64,000 bases of DNA. Origin: DATLGB01 sp963726825 (GTDB lineage Bacteria > Actinomycetota > Thermoleophilia > Solirubrobacterales > Solirubrobacteraceae). Shown in pieces: positions 36,627 through 45,630 of this stretch (within the stretch, counting starts at the first letter, position 1; every line of letters begins with the position of its first letter). The position numbers and the translations under genes were made by a program. The notes under the pieces are model-generated. The model saw nothing but the letters and a program-made list of their open reading frames with translations. It ran no database searches and had not been told where the DNA came from. The stretch lies in the NCBI GenBank assembly GCA_963726825.1, contig CAVSDT010000002.1, positions 620,001 to 684,000 of the forward strand, in the 5' to 3' direction.

Positions 36627-37106
36627 ATCACCTACGCCGACCTCCCGCAGGTCGTCGCGATCGAGCGCCGCGCCTTCCCCGCGCCGTGGTCGCTGGCGAT
36701 GTTCGTGCTCGAGCTCGGCAAGCCGGGCGGCGTCTCGATCGCCGCCGTCGACGCGGAGGACCGGCTCCTCGGCTACTGCATCTGCTCGCGCGTCTACGAC
36801 GTCTGGCACCTGATGGACCTCGCCACCGACCCCGACCGGCGCCGCGAGGGGATCGCGTCCGCGCTCGTCCAGGGCCTGATCGAGCGGCTGCCCGCCCCGG
36901 ACGCCCCCATCACGCTGGAGGTGCGGCGCTCCAACGTCGGTGCCCAGCGGCTCTATGCGTCCTTCGCCTTCAAGGCCGCCGGCGTGCGGCGCCGCTACTA
37001 CGCCGACAACGCCGAGGACGCCGTGATCATGTGGCGCACCCCGGGGACCCTTCGGGGCGCCCTCGACGACGTGCCCGCCGCCGACCCCGGGGTGGGTCTG
37101 CGGTGA
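36609..37106 (+). CDS. rimI: Ribosomal-protein/Kae1-associated N-acetyltransferase RimI
   Basis: A 165-residue GNAT: IRRITYADLPQVVAIERRAF, WSLAMFVLEL, the acetyl-CoA loop TDPDRRREGIASALVQGLIE, LEVRRSNVGAQRLYASFAFK and the C-terminal RRRYYADNAEDAVIMWR are classic RimI. It acetylates the N-terminal Ala of S18 or related targets and is commonly placed between tsaB and tsaD. GTG start chosen because it lies in a GTGA overlap with the mini-ORF stop. It overlaps tsaD by GTGA. Confidence 0.93.
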   Translation: MTAIRRITYADLPQVVAIERRAFPAPWSLAMFVLELGKPGGVSIAAVDAEDRLLGYCICSRVYDVWHLMDLATDPDRRREGIASALVQGLIERLPAPDAPITLEVRRSNVGAQRLYASFAFKAAGVRRRYYADNAEDAVIMWRTPGTLRGALDDVPAADPGVGLR

Positions 37107-38098
37107 TCCTCGCGATCGAGACCTCCTGCGACGACACCTGCGCGGCCGTCGTCACCATGGACGGGCGGATCCTGTCCAACGTCATCTCCTCCCAGGGCGT
37201 CCACGACCGCTTCGGCGGCGTGGTCCCCGAGATCGCCTCCCGCCACCACCTCGAGCTCGTCAACGCCGTCGTCGACGACGCGCTGCAGACGGCCGGGGCC
37301 ACCCTCGCCGACCTCGACCGGATCGCGGTGACGCAGGGTCCCGGCCTCGTCGGCGCCCTGCTCGTCGGCGTCGCGACGGCGAAGGCGCTCGCCGCGGCCC
37401 GGCGACTGCCGCTCGCCCCCGTCGACCACCTGCAGGGCCACGTCGCCGCCAACTACCTCCACACGGACGCCGGCGCCCCGTTCGAGCCGCCGTTTCTGTG
37501 CCTGATCGCCTCCGGCGGCCACACCCTGCTGCGCCGGGTCGACGACCACGCGACGTCGGTGACCCTCGGCCGCACGCTCGACGACGCCGCCGGCGAGGCG
37601 TTCGACAAGGGCGCGCGGCTGCTCGGCCTCGGCTATCCCGGCGGTCCGGCGCTGTCGAAGCTCGCCCAGGCCGGCGACCCGCACGCGTTCGCGTTCCCCA
37701 CCGGCGCGAAGGTCAAGGGCCTGGACTCCTCCTTCGCCGGCCTCAAGACCGCGCTGCTGTACGCGACGCGCGACCTGGGGGAGGACGGCACCCGTGAGCG
37801 CGCCGCCGATCTCGCCGCCTCCTTCGAGCACGCGATCGTGGACGCGCTGATGATCCGCGTCCGCCGCGGGATCGAGGTCACCGGGCTCGACCGGGTCGCC
37901 ATCGGCGGCGGCGTGGCGGCCAACCGGCTGCTGCGCGAGCGCGTCGCGGCGCTCGGCGCCGAGGTCCACATCCCGCCGACCGCGCTGTGCACCGACAACG
38001 CGGCGATGATCGGGTCGGCCGCGCGCTGGGTGGCGCCCGTCGCGTTCCCCGGCTACCTGGACCTGGACGCGTACGCGACCCGCCGGTCGGCGGCGTGA
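37103..38098 (+). CDS. tsaD: tRNA N6-threonylcarbamoyltransferase TsaD
   Basis: A 331-residue Kae1/Qri7 family catalytic subunit transferring threonylcarbamoyl to tRNA A37. Motifs: ILAIETSCDDTCAAVV, VPEIASRHHLELVNAVVDDA with metal-binding His, TQGPGLVGALLVGVATAKAL, IASGGHTLL, LDDAAGEAFDKGARLLGLGY, and IGGGVAANRLLRERV. GTG start in GTGA overlap with rimI. Its own stop forms GTGA with the following subtilase-like gene, which is not a usual member of this operon. Confidence 0.97.
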   Translation: MILAIETSCDDTCAAVVTMDGRILSNVISSQGVHDRFGGVVPEIASRHHLELVNAVVDDALQTAGATLADLDRIAVTQGPGLVGALLVGVATAKALAAARRLPLAPVDHLQGHVAANYLHTDAGAPFEPPFLCLIASGGHTLLRRVDDHATSVTLGRTLDDAAGEAFDKGARLLGLGYPGGPALSKLAQAGDPHAFAFPTGAKVKGLDSSFAGLKTALLYATRDLGEDGTRERAADLAASFEHAIVDALMIRVRRGIEVTGLDRVAIGGGVAANRLLRERVAALGAEVHIPPTALCTDNAAMIGSAARWVAPVAFPGYLDLDAYATRRSAA

Positions 38099-40212
38099 GC
38101 CGCGCGCTCACCCGCCTGCGCGTCCTGTGGGCGCGCGCCCGGCGGCTGCCCCGGCACGTGCAGGGGATCGCGCTCGCGTTCGTCGTGGTGATCGGCGCCC
38201 TGCTCGCGGCGTTCCTCGCCGCCGGCGGGGGACCGCTGGGCGGCGTGCGCGACTTCGACGCCGCCCGGGCGAGCCCCGACCCCTACGACGGGCGCTCGCC
38301 GTCGCTGCCGGCCGCGGCGCGCGAGCGGGTGCTGGTGCAGCTCCCGCGGCCGCCCCTCGGGGCGCTCGACGGCGCGCGGGGGATGAGCGCGCGCGAGCAG
38401 CGCGCCTACGTCGCGTCGCTGCAGGACGAGGAGGACGCGCTGATCTCCGCCCTCGATGCGCGCGGCGTCGAGCTCGCAGACGTCGTGAGCTTCACGCGCG
38501 CGTGGCACGGCTTCGCCGCCACGGTCAGCGCCGGGGACCGCCCGCGCCTGGAGAGCCTCGGCGTGCGCGTGCGGCCGAACCGGCGCCTGTTCCCCCAGCT
38601 GTCGGAGCCGTTGACCGTCTCGCCCGAGACGGTCGCCCCGGCCGCGCCGGCGCGCGGGGCGCCGACCGTCGCGCTGCTCGCCGGGGGCGTCGCGGGCGCC
38701 GGCGGCTACGACGCGATCGGCCGGGACCGGGACCCGCGCGGGGCGCGCGAGGAGGTCGGGGGTGAGCCGCTCGCGGCCCTGCTGCGCGCCGAGGGCGTGC
38801 GCGTGCGGCCGATCCGCGTCGCCGGCGTGCGACGCATCTCCGAGCTCGTCGGCAGCGAGGAGCTGGGGACCACGGACGAGCTCCTCGACGGGCTCGAGCA
38901 CGCGCTGGACCCCGACGGCGACGGGGCGACGGACGATCGCGACGCCGTGGCGGTGATCGGCGTCTCCGCGCCGTACGCGGGCTTCGCCGACGCCCCCGAG
39001 GCGCAGGCCGTCCGCGGCGCCCGGCGGCTCGGGACGCTCGTGGTCGCCTCCGCCGGGGCCGAGGGCCCCGCGGCGCCCGGGTCGAGCACCACCGGGTCCC
39101 CGGGGGCGGCGGGCGCGGCCCTCACCGCGGGGCCGCTGATCGAGCCGGATGCGGTCGTGCGCACGACGCTGACCGTCGGCGACGTGCGGGTCGAGGGTGC
39201 GGCCGTCCTCGGCCGCGGGACCCTCCGCCGCCCCCTGCGCACCGCGGCGCGCCCGGTCGAGGCGACGACGGCCGCGACGCTGCTCGGCGGCGGTCAGCCG
39301 CCCCTGCAGGGCCGGCTGGCGATCGTCCGAGCCGGGGCCAACCCCGCGGCCCAGGCCGCCGCGGCGGCCGCCGCCGGGGCCGGAGCGGTCGTCCTTGCGC
39401 GCCCGGACGGGCACCCGCTCGCGGCCATGCCCGCCGGCCGCGTGCCCGTGCCGGTCCTCGGCGTCACGGGGGAGGGGGCGTCGGCGCTGCTCGACGTCGA
39501 CGGGGACGAGCCGGCCCGCACCGCGGGCCTGCGGCCGCCGGACGCCCGCGAGGGCGTGCCCTTCGGCGCCGGGCGCTCGCCGTTCACCTCGGTGCCGTCA
39601 ACCTTCGCCGGGCGGGTCGTGCCGCGGCTGCTGCGGCCGGGCAGCGTCCTCGTGGGCGGCCGGCTCGTGTCGGGCGGGGCGGTCGCCGCGGCGGTGCTCG
39701 GGGCGGAGGCCGCGAAGCTGACCGGCTCGGCCGATGCCCGGGCACGGCGGCTCGAGGCGGCGGGCAACGGCCCGGCCCCCGTCCCGACGCGCACCCCGGG
39801 CGCCGGGGGGTCGCCGTCCCCGGGTGCCACCCCCGGCGCGACACCCGCCACGCCCGCGGCCGGGCCCGTCGCCGTGGGCACCCCCGAGGTCGTCCGCCGC
39901 GACGGGGCCACGGGGGTCGCCTTCACCGTCGGGACCTTCGAGCGCGGCGATGCCGCCGCGGGCGGACGCACGACGGTCGTCCCGGCCGCCCGGCTCGTCC
40001 TGACCCTGGAGCGCGAGGGCGGCGGCCGCGTCGAGCGCCTCACGCCGACGGGCGGCGAGCGCGGCGTCCTCCCCGGCCAGTACGCCTACACGCTGCGCGC
40101 CGCCGTCGTCCGCCGCCTGGCCGCGGGGCGCTACGTGTTCCGGGTCCGGGCGAGCGCCCCCGGCCAGGCCACGCCCACCGACGCGGTCTCCACCGCCTTC
40201 GAGGCCGGATGA
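38095..40212 (+). CDS. Subtilase-fold pseudoprotease with I9-like and PA domains, membrane anchored
   Basis: A 705-residue protein: N-terminal membrane segment (GIALAFVVVIGALLAAFLAA), an I9 propeptide-like region (VVSFTRAWHGFAATVSAGDR), an S8-like core, an inserted PA domain (about residues 420-480), a Pro/Thr/Gly linker and a C-terminal beta-rich domain. Core landmarks remain but catalytic residues do not: the Asp motif is VALLAGGVAG (A196), no HGTHVAG is seen, the oxyanion Asn is replaced (SAGAEGP, A322), and the GTSMAAPHVAG region is VSGGAVAAAVLGAE. Probably a non-proteolytic surface protein. Its GTG start overlaps tsaD and its stop overlaps the glutaredoxin start. Confidence 0.7.
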   Translation: MSRALTRLRVLWARARRLPRHVQGIALAFVVVIGALLAAFLAAGGGPLGGVRDFDAARASPDPYDGRSPSLPAAARERVLVQLPRPPLGALDGARGMSAREQRAYVASLQDEEDALISALDARGVELADVVSFTRAWHGFAATVSAGDRPRLESLGVRVRPNRRLFPQLSEPLTVSPETVAPAAPARGAPTVALLAGGVAGAGGYDAIGRDRDPRGAREEVGGEPLAALLRAEGVRVRPIRVAGVRRISELVGSEELGTTDELLDGLEHALDPDGDGATDDRDAVAVIGVSAPYAGFADAPEAQAVRGARRLGTLVVASAGAEGPAAPGSSTTGSPGAAGAALTAGPLIEPDAVVRTTLTVGDVRVEGAAVLGRGTLRRPLRTAARPVEATTAATLLGGGQPPLQGRLAIVRAGANPAAQAAAAAAAGAGAVVLARPDGHPLAAMPAGRVPVPVLGVTGEGASALLDVDGDEPARTAGLRPPDAREGVPFGAGRSPFTSVPSTFAGRVVPRLLRPGSVLVGGRLVSGGAVAAAVLGAEAAKLTGSADARARRLEAAGNGPAPVPTRTPGAGGSPSPGATPGATPATPAAGPVAVGTPEVVRRDGATGVAFTVGTFERGDAAAGGRTTVVPAARLVLTLEREGGGRVERLTPTGGERGVLPGQYAYTLRAAVVRRLAAGRYVFRVRASAPGQATPTDAVSTAFEAG

Positions 40213-40460
40213 GCCGCGTCACGCTGTACACGCGGCGCGGATGCCACCTCTGTGACGAGGCCCACGCAGTGCTGCGGCGGCTGCGGCGTCAGGTCCCGTT
40301 CGAGCTGGAGCTGGTCGACATCGAGGCCGATGACGCCATGCATCGGCGCTACCTCGAGCGGATCCCGGTGGTCGCCCTCGACGGGGCCGAGCTCTACGAC
40401 TTCCACGTCGACGCCGACGACCTGCGCGCACGCCTGGGTTCCGCCGCCGGGCCGTCGTAG
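40209..40460 (+). CDS. Glutaredoxin-like protein
   Basis: An 83-residue thioredoxin-fold protein with the redox motif CHLC (VTLYTRRGCHLCDEAHAVL), the cis-Pro segment RIPVVALDGAELYDF and a short C-terminal helix. It probably reduces disulfides or is an actinobacterial glutaredoxin-like partner of low-molecular-weight thiols. The ATG overlaps the previous stop. The adjacent rex gene supports a redox link; glutaredoxin-rex neighbourhoods are common in Actinobacteria. Confidence 0.88.
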   Translation: MSRVTLYTRRGCHLCDEAHAVLRRLRRQVPFELELVDIEADDAMHRRYLERIPVVALDGAELYDFHVDADDLRARLGSAAGPS

Positions 40461-40463
40461 GAT
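40458..40463 (+). promoter_or_regulatory. Possible -10 element for rex
   Basis: TAGGAT overlapping the glutaredoxin stop codon, 12 bases before the rex ATG; it would give a leader of only a few bases. Confidence 0.45.
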
Positions 40464-40475
40464 CTGCGGGGCCCG

Positions 40476-41135
40476 ATGACGCTCGAGGATCTGATCCCCG
40501 CCGGCGACGGCGATCTGCCGGACCGGCTGTCGCTGGGCGTCGCCGCGCGCCTGTCGCGCTACCTGCAGGTGCTGACCCAGGCGCGCAAGATGGGCAAGGA
40601 GACGATCTCCTCCCAGGAGCTGTCGGACTACACCCACGTCAACTCGACGCAGATCCGTCGCGACCTGTCGGGCTTCGGCAAGTTCGGCAAGCGCGGGGTC
40701 GGCTACAACGTCGATTCGCTCGTGCAGCAGATCCGCAAGATCCTGCGGTCCAGCGGCCAGCACAACATCGCGCTCTTCGGCGCCGGCCACCTCGGCAAGG
40801 CGATCGCCTCCTCCGACATCTTCGCCGACCACGGGTTCAACGTCGTCGGCGTCTTCGACACCGATCGAAGCAAGGTGGGCGAGGCCGTCGGCACCACGCA
40901 GGTCCGCCACCTCGACGACCTCGACGCCATGATCGTCGACGAGGACATCGTCGTCGGGGTCATCGCCGTCCCCACGGCGGCCGCACAGGCCCTGGCCGAT
41001 CACCTGGTCGACCGGGGCATCAAGATCATCTTCAACTACTCCGAGGCGCTTCTGCAGGTCCCGCCGGAGGTGACGGTGCACACCTCGAGCCCGGCCGTCG
41101 ACCTGCTGTACGCGCTGTACTTCTACCTGACGTGA
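40476..41135 (+). CDS. rex: Redox-sensing transcriptional repressor Rex
   Basis: A 219-residue NADH-responsive repressor. Winged helix: LGVAARLSRYLQVLTQARKM with SSQELSDYTHVNSTQIRRDL and FGKFGKRGVGYNV. Rossmann NAD(H) domain: NIALFGAGHLGKAIASSD, VVGVFDTDRSKVGE, and the domain-swapped C-terminal helix AVDLLYALYFYL. It represses respiratory and fermentation genes until the NADH/NAD+ ratio rises. No TTGTGA-type Rex operator is evident next to it. The stop overlaps the GCS2-family gene (GTGA). Confidence 0.97.
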   Translation: MTLEDLIPAGDGDLPDRLSLGVAARLSRYLQVLTQARKMGKETISSQELSDYTHVNSTQIRRDLSGFGKFGKRGVGYNVDSLVQQIRKILRSSGQHNIALFGAGHLGKAIASSDIFADHGFNVVGVFDTDRSKVGEAVGTTQVRHLDDLDAMIVDEDIVVGVIAVPTAAAQALADHLVDRGIKIIFNYSEALLQVPPEVTVHTSSPAVDLLYALYFYLT

Positions 41136-42265
41136 TCGACCTCGAGACTGCCCGGGAGGTCTTCGAGGCCTCCGTGGACGGGACCGTGGGCATCGAGGAG
41201 GAGTTCGCCCTCCTCGACCCCGCGACGCTCGCGCTCGTCCCGGGCTTCGACCCGCTGTTCACCGCGGCGAAGGCCGACCCGGCGCTGACCGACTCCGTCG
41301 CCGGCGAGCTGATCGCCTCCGAGATCGAGATCCGCTCCGGCCGTGGGACGGACGCCGCCGACGCGATCGCCCGCCAGGGCCGCTTCCGCCAGGCGCTGTT
41401 CGGGCTCGCCGAGCGCCAGGGTCTCGCCCTCGGCTCCACCGGGACCCACCCGCTGTCGGGCTATCAGGACCAGCAGCTCATCGACACGGAGCACTACCGC
41501 CGGGTCGGGGACGGCCTCCAGTACGTCGCCTGGCGCAACAACACGTTCTCCGTCCACGTGCACGTCGGCGTCCAGGGCGCCGACCGGGCGATCAAGGTCA
41601 CCGACCGCCTGCGCCCGATCCTGCCGACGCTCCTCGCCCTCTCGGCCAACTCGCCCTACGTCGACACGATCGACTCGGGCCTGCACACCGCCCGCACCCA
41701 GACCTTCACGAAGTCCTTCCCGCGCTGCGGCGTCCCCGACGTCTACGGCGACTGGGCCACCTGGGCCGACTACGTCGAGCTGCTCAAGCGGACCGGCTCG
41801 ATCGTCGAGTTCACCCAGCTGTGGTGGTCCGTGCGCCCCCACCACGACTTCGGCACCGTCGAGGTCCGCATCTGCGACGCGCAGACGACCGCGCGCGAGT
41901 CCGACGCGCTCACGACGCTGATCGCCGGCTGCGTGGCGGCGGCGGCGCGCGAGGTCGACGAGGGCTCGGCGCCGCCCGACGTCCCCCGGCGGCTGATCGA
42001 GGAGAACCTGTGGCGGGCGATCCGCCACGGGATGGACGGCAACCTGCTCGACCTCGAGGCCGCGCGGATCGAGCCGCTGCCCGCCACGGAGGCCGTGGCG
42101 CGCCTGGCCGACTGGGCCGGGGTCGCGCTCGACGGCCTGCTTCCCGAGGCCAACGGCGCCCAGCGCCAGCGACAGATGATCGCGGAGGGGGCGAGCCCGG
42201 CCGAGGTCTACGCCGTCTGCGTGCGAGAGACAGCCGACAGCTACAAGGAGGTCGCAGGACCATGA
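41132..42265 (+). CDS. GCS2-family carboxylate-amine ligase (YbdK-type)
   Basis: A 377-residue member of the glutamate-cysteine ligase family 2. Motifs: VGIEEEFALLDPATLALVPG (metal-binding Glu cluster), IEIRSGRGTDA, GSTGTHPLSGYQDQ, the HVHVGV metal site in NNTFSVHVHVGVQGAD, and WWSVRPHHDFGTVEVRICDA. It joins an amino acid (classically glutamate) to cysteine or another amine; the true product is unknown, as most YbdK proteins have weak GCL activity. Coupled to rex by GTGA and to the next gene by ATGA, so a redox/thiol operon is plausible. Confidence 0.9.
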   Translation: MIDLETAREVFEASVDGTVGIEEEFALLDPATLALVPGFDPLFTAAKADPALTDSVAGELIASEIEIRSGRGTDAADAIARQGRFRQALFGLAERQGLALGSTGTHPLSGYQDQQLIDTEHYRRVGDGLQYVAWRNNTFSVHVHVGVQGADRAIKVTDRLRPILPTLLALSANSPYVDTIDSGLHTARTQTFTKSFPRCGVPDVYGDWATWADYVELLKRTGSIVEFTQLWWSVRPHHDFGTVEVRICDAQTTARESDALTTLIAGCVAAAAREVDEGSAPPDVPRRLIEENLWRAIRHGMDGNLLDLEAARIEPLPATEAVARLADWAGVALDGLLPEANGAQRQRQMIAEGASPAEVYAVCVRETADSYKEVAGP

Positions 42266-42705
42266 GCGAGCCCGGACCCGAGGGGATGACCCCCGAGCAG
42301 ATGCAACAGCTGGAGGCCGAGCTGGAGCGCGTGCACGTCGACGACGTGGTGCTGCAGACGATCGTCTCCCTGATCAACCTCGGTGCCCGCAAGGGCGCCG
42401 TCGGCGCGCCGCCCGAGGCGGGCCTGACGCCCGACTACGACCAGCTGAAGATCGCCATCGACGCCGCCGCGTCGCTGCTGGCGATCGTCGAGCCCCGCCA
42501 TGCCGACAAGGTGGGCCCGATCCGCGACGCCGTCTCCCAGCTGCAGCTGGCCTACGCCCAGGGCACGGGCGGCCGCCCGGGAGCGGGCGCCGGCGCCCCG
42601 CCCGCCGGCGCGCCGCCGCAGTCGCAGCCGGCCCAGCCGCAGGGCGGCCAGGCGGGCCCCGGCGACGCGCAGCGCACCGGCCGACTCTGGGTTCCGGGCC
42701 AGTAG
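42262..42705 (+). CDS. DUF1844-like small helical protein
   Basis: A 147-residue cytoplasmic protein. The helical core (VDDVVLQTIVSLINLGARKG, DYDQLKIAIDAAASLLAIVE, IRDAVSQLQLAYAQ) matches the DUF1844 pattern; the last 50 residues are Pro/Gln/Gly-rich and disordered. Function unknown. The ATG overlaps the previous stop, and a strong hairpin terminator follows, so it ends the operon that starts near 35084 or 40476. Confidence 0.75.
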   Translation: MSEPGPEGMTPEQMQQLEAELERVHVDDVVLQTIVSLINLGARKGAVGAPPEAGLTPDYDQLKIAIDAAASLLAIVEPRHADKVGPIRDAVSQLQLAYAQGTGGRPGAGAGAPPAGAPPQSQPAQPQGGQAGPGDAQRTGRLWVPGQ

Positions 42706-42710
42706 TCCCC

Positions 42711-42745
42711 GGCGGTCGTCACGCCCTGACCGCGTGACGACCGCC
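42711..42745 (+). terminator. Hairpin terminator before hppA
   Basis: A perfect 14-bp inverted repeat (arm GGCGGTCGTCACGC) with a seven-base loop, six bases after the upstream stop and just before the hppA promoter. No U-tract. Confidence 0.75.
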
Positions 42746-42753
42746 GCGCTCGG

Positions 42754-42759
42754 TAGGGT
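42754..42759 (+). promoter_or_regulatory. -10 element for hppA
   Basis: TAGGGT directly after the terminator hairpin; predicts a leader of about 75-80 bases with GGAG eight bases before the TTG start. Confidence 0.5.
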
Positions 42760-42843
42760 CCCGCCCTGCTCCCCTCGTGACGCGCGGCACTAGCCGGGCG
42801 CCGGGGTCGAGTGCGTTCCGACAAGAGAGATGGAGAGCCTCAC

Positions 42844-44895
42844 TTGACCGACTTCCTCACCGACCACGGCGTGCTCGTCGCCCTGGTCTGCGCCCTGGCC
42901 GCCGTGCTCTACGGCGGCCTGACGTCACGCTCGTTGCTGGCCCTGTCGCCGGGCAACGAGACCATGCGCGGTCTGTCCGCCGCGATCCAGGAGGGCGCCT
43001 CGGCGTACCTGCGTCGTCAGTACACGACGATCGGGATCGTCGGCGTCGTCCTGTTCATCATCCTCATCCCGCTGCAGAACATCGAGGTCGCGGTGGGCTT
43101 CGCCATCGGCGGCCTCGCCTCCGCGGCGGCCGGCTTCATCGGCATGAACGTGTCCGTGCGCGCCAACGCCCGCGTGGCGGAGGCCGCCCGCGGCGGCATC
43201 TCGCCCGCACTCGACGTCGCGTTCCGCGGCGGCGCCGTCACCGGCATGCTCGTCGTCGGCCTCGCCCTGCTCGGCGTGGCCGGCTACTACGGGATCCTCA
43301 CCGCGATCTTCGACGTCGACGAGAAGGACGCGGTGGACGCGCTGATCGGCCTCGGCTTCGGCGGCTCCCTGATCTCCGTGTTCGCCCGCCTCGGCGGCGG
43401 CATCTTCACCAAGGGCGCTGACGTCGGCGCCGACATCGTCGGCAAGATCGAGGCCGGCATCCCCGAGGACGACCCGCGCAACCCGGCGGTCATCGCCGAC
43501 AACGTGGGCGACAACGTCGGTGACTGCGCCGGCATGGCGGCGGACCTGTTCGAGACCTACGCCGTCACGGCCGTCGCCGTGATGCTGCTGGGGGTCCTGA
43601 CCTTCGACGGCCAGCCCAACGTGGTCCTGTTCCCGGTCGTGCTCGGCGGCGTCTCCATCATCGCCTCGATCATCGGGACGTTCGCGGTGAAGTCCGCCAG
43701 CGGCAACGTGGAACGGGCGCTCTACCAGGGCCTCGTGGTCTCCGCCGTCCTCGCCGCGCTCGCGTTCCTGCCCGTGACGAAGTGGATGATGGATGGGCTG
43801 CAGGGCGGCGGCGATCCCTCCTGGGGGAAGATCTACCTCTGCGCCCTCGCCGGGCTCGTCATCACCGGCCTGCTGTTCGTGATCACCGACTACTACACGT
43901 CGACGCGCTTCTCCCCGGTCAAGTCGACGGCGAAGGCGTCGGAGACGGGCCACGCGACGAACATCATCCAGGGCCTCGCCCAGGGCCTGCAGGCCACGGC
44001 GGCGCCGGCGCTCGTGATCGTCGTCGGCATCGCCGTGGCGAACGAGCTCGCCGGGGTCTACGGCATCGGCGTCGCGGTCATGGCGCAGCTGTCGCTGACC
44101 GGCCTGATCGTCGCGCTCGACGCCTTCGGCCCGATCACCGACAACGCCGGCGGCATCGCCGAGATGGCCGACATGCCCGAGGACGTCCGCAACGTCACCG
44201 ACCCGCTCGACGCGGTCGGCAACACGACGAAGGCGGTCACCAAGGGCTACGCGATCGGCTCGGCGGCGCTTGCGGCGCTCGTGCTGTTCGCGGCGTTCAA
44301 GATCGAGCTGGCGAACGAGCTCGACGTCAGCCCGTCCGCGATCCGCTTCGACCTCGCCAACTCCGACGTCCTGATCGGGCTGATCCTCGGCGGGCTGATG
44401 GTCTGCCTGTTCGCGGCGCTGTCGATGGAGGCCGTCGGCCGTGCCGGCGGTGCCGTCGTGGAGGAGGTGCGCCGCCAGTTCCGCGAGAAGCCGGGGATCA
44501 TGGACGGCTCGGAGAAGCCCGAGTACGGCCAGTGCGTCGACATCGTCACGCAGGCGGCGCAGCGCGAGATGATCATCCCGTCGCTGATCCCGATCGTCAT
44601 GACCGTGATCGTCGGCATCATCTCGACCGCGATGCTCGGCGGGCTGCTGATCGGCGTGATCGTCGTCGGTCTGTTCTTCGCGATCATGATGACCGCGGGC
44701 GGCGGCGCGTGGGACAACGCGAAGAAGCTCATCGAGGACGGCGCGCACGGGGGCAAGGGGTCCTTCGCACACGAGGCCTCGATCACCGGTGACACGGTGG
44801 GCGACCCGTTCAAGGACACCTCGGGCCCGGCCATCAACCCGATGATCAAGGTCGCCAACATCGTGGCGATCCTGATCCTGCCGCTCGTCGCCTAG
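42844..44895 (+). CDS. hppA: K+-independent proton-translocating membrane pyrophosphatase
   Basis: A 683-residue integral membrane pyrophosphatase with about 16 helices that pumps ions while hydrolysing PPi. Substrate site: GADVGADIVGKIEAGIPEDD and NPAVIADNVGDNVGDCAGMA. The GNTTKA motif has Lys463, the established marker of K+-independent H+-PPases (K+-dependent ones have Ala). The TTG start at 42844 is chosen for GGAG at eight bases and for family length; a GTG at 42811 is in frame. The stop shares CTAG with the convergent deacetylase. Confidence 0.95.
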   Translation: MTDFLTDHGVLVALVCALAAVLYGGLTSRSLLALSPGNETMRGLSAAIQEGASAYLRRQYTTIGIVGVVLFIILIPLQNIEVAVGFAIGGLASAAAGFIGMNVSVRANARVAEAARGGISPALDVAFRGGAVTGMLVVGLALLGVAGYYGILTAIFDVDEKDAVDALIGLGFGGSLISVFARLGGGIFTKGADVGADIVGKIEAGIPEDDPRNPAVIADNVGDNVGDCAGMAADLFETYAVTAVAVMLLGVLTFDGQPNVVLFPVVLGGVSIIASIIGTFAVKSASGNVERALYQGLVVSAVLAALAFLPVTKWMMDGLQGGGDPSWGKIYLCALAGLVITGLLFVITDYYTSTRFSPVKSTAKASETGHATNIIQGLAQGLQATAAPALVIVVGIAVANELAGVYGIGVAVMAQLSLTGLIVALDAFGPITDNAGGIAEMADMPEDVRNVTDPLDAVGNTTKAVTKGYAIGSAALAALVLFAAFKIELANELDVSPSAIRFDLANSDVLIGLILGGLMVCLFAALSMEAVGRAGGAVVEEVRRQFREKPGIMDGSEKPEYGQCVDIVTQAAQREMIIPSLIPIVMTVIVGIISTAMLGGLLIGVIVVGLFFAIMMTAGGGAWDNAKKLIEDGAHGGKGSFAHEASITGDTVGDPFKDTSGPAINPMIKVANIVAILILPLVA

Positions 44896-45620
44896 CGACC
44901 CAGGAGCTGCCTCGCCCGCCGCACGGCGGGCGAGGTCTTGACCCGGTAGCGGCGCAGGTCGTCGGCGTGGTAGACCCCGACGCGGGGCCACGCGAGCGGC
45001 TCCGGCTTCGGCCACCGTGCCGGCAGCGTGCAGGCGTGGCGGTACCCCGCCGCCCGGGTCGCGGCGATCACGCGGGCGTCGTGGTCGCCGTAGGGGTAGG
45101 CGATCGAGTCGCACGGGTGATCGAGCGCCTCGGCCAGCCACGCGCGCGACTGCTGGAGCTCCTCGGCCAGCTCGGCGTCGTCGAGCCGGGTCAGGAAGGG
45201 ATGCGTCGACGTGTGGGACCCGACCTCCCACCCGGCCTCCAGCAGGAGCTTGAGCTCGCCGACGCCCATGCCGGCGAGCTCGTGCTCGTGGGGGGTCGCC
45301 AACCAGCGCTGGGTCCCCTCCCAGGCCAGGGGCCAGCCGTCGCGGACGTGGTCGCTGACCGCGAACATCGTTCCCGGCCACCCGAGCTCGTCGAGGATCG
45401 GCTTGCCGAGGGCGGGCACCGACGTGAAGGCGTCGTCGAACGTGACCGCGACGCGCTTGCCGCGGTGGGGGGCGGAGACGGCCTCGGTGAAGGTCACGCC
45501 GCGGTAGCCCTGGTCGCGGAGCAGCTCGAGGTGGCTGCGCAGCAGCTCCGGCGTGGTGGAGAGCGCGGCGTCCCAGGTGGGGCTGACGGCGTGGTAGCAG
45601 AGAACGAGCGTGTCGGCCAT
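44892..45620 (-). CDS. Polysaccharide deacetylase (NodB domain)
   Basis: A 242-residue CE4-type enzyme. LVLCYHAVSP at the N-terminus, VTFDDAFTS (catalytic and metal Asp), WEVGSHTSTHPFLTRL (metal His pair) and SIAYPYGDHDARV. It lacks a signal peptide; it may act on lipid-linked sugars or be exported otherwise. ATG start with GAGGAA six to seven bases upstream. It is transcribed after the coiled-coil gene, 10 bases apart, so the two form an operon. Confidence 0.88.
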   Translation of the reverse strand: MADTLVLCYHAVSPTWDAALSTTPELLRSHLELLRDQGYRGVTFTEAVSAPHRGKRVAVTFDDAFTSVPALGKPILDELGWPGTMFAVSDHVRDGWPLAWEGTQRWLATPHEHELAGMGVGELKLLLEAGWEVGSHTSTHPFLTRLDDAELAEELQQSRAWLAEALDHPCDSIAYPYGDHDARVIAATRAAGYRHACTLPARWPKPEPLAWPRVGVYHADDLRRYRVKTSPAVRRARQLLGR

Positions 45621-45630
45621 GACGGGTTCC

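Noticed and set aside
40464..40475. Rex autoregulatory operator before rex
   Set aside because: No TTGTGA-N6-TCACAA-like palindrome is present in the short gap.
42811..42843. GTG at 42811 as the hppA start
   Set aside because: The TTG at 42844 has GGAG at proper distance, and the added residues (polar and charged) precede the first helix without family support.
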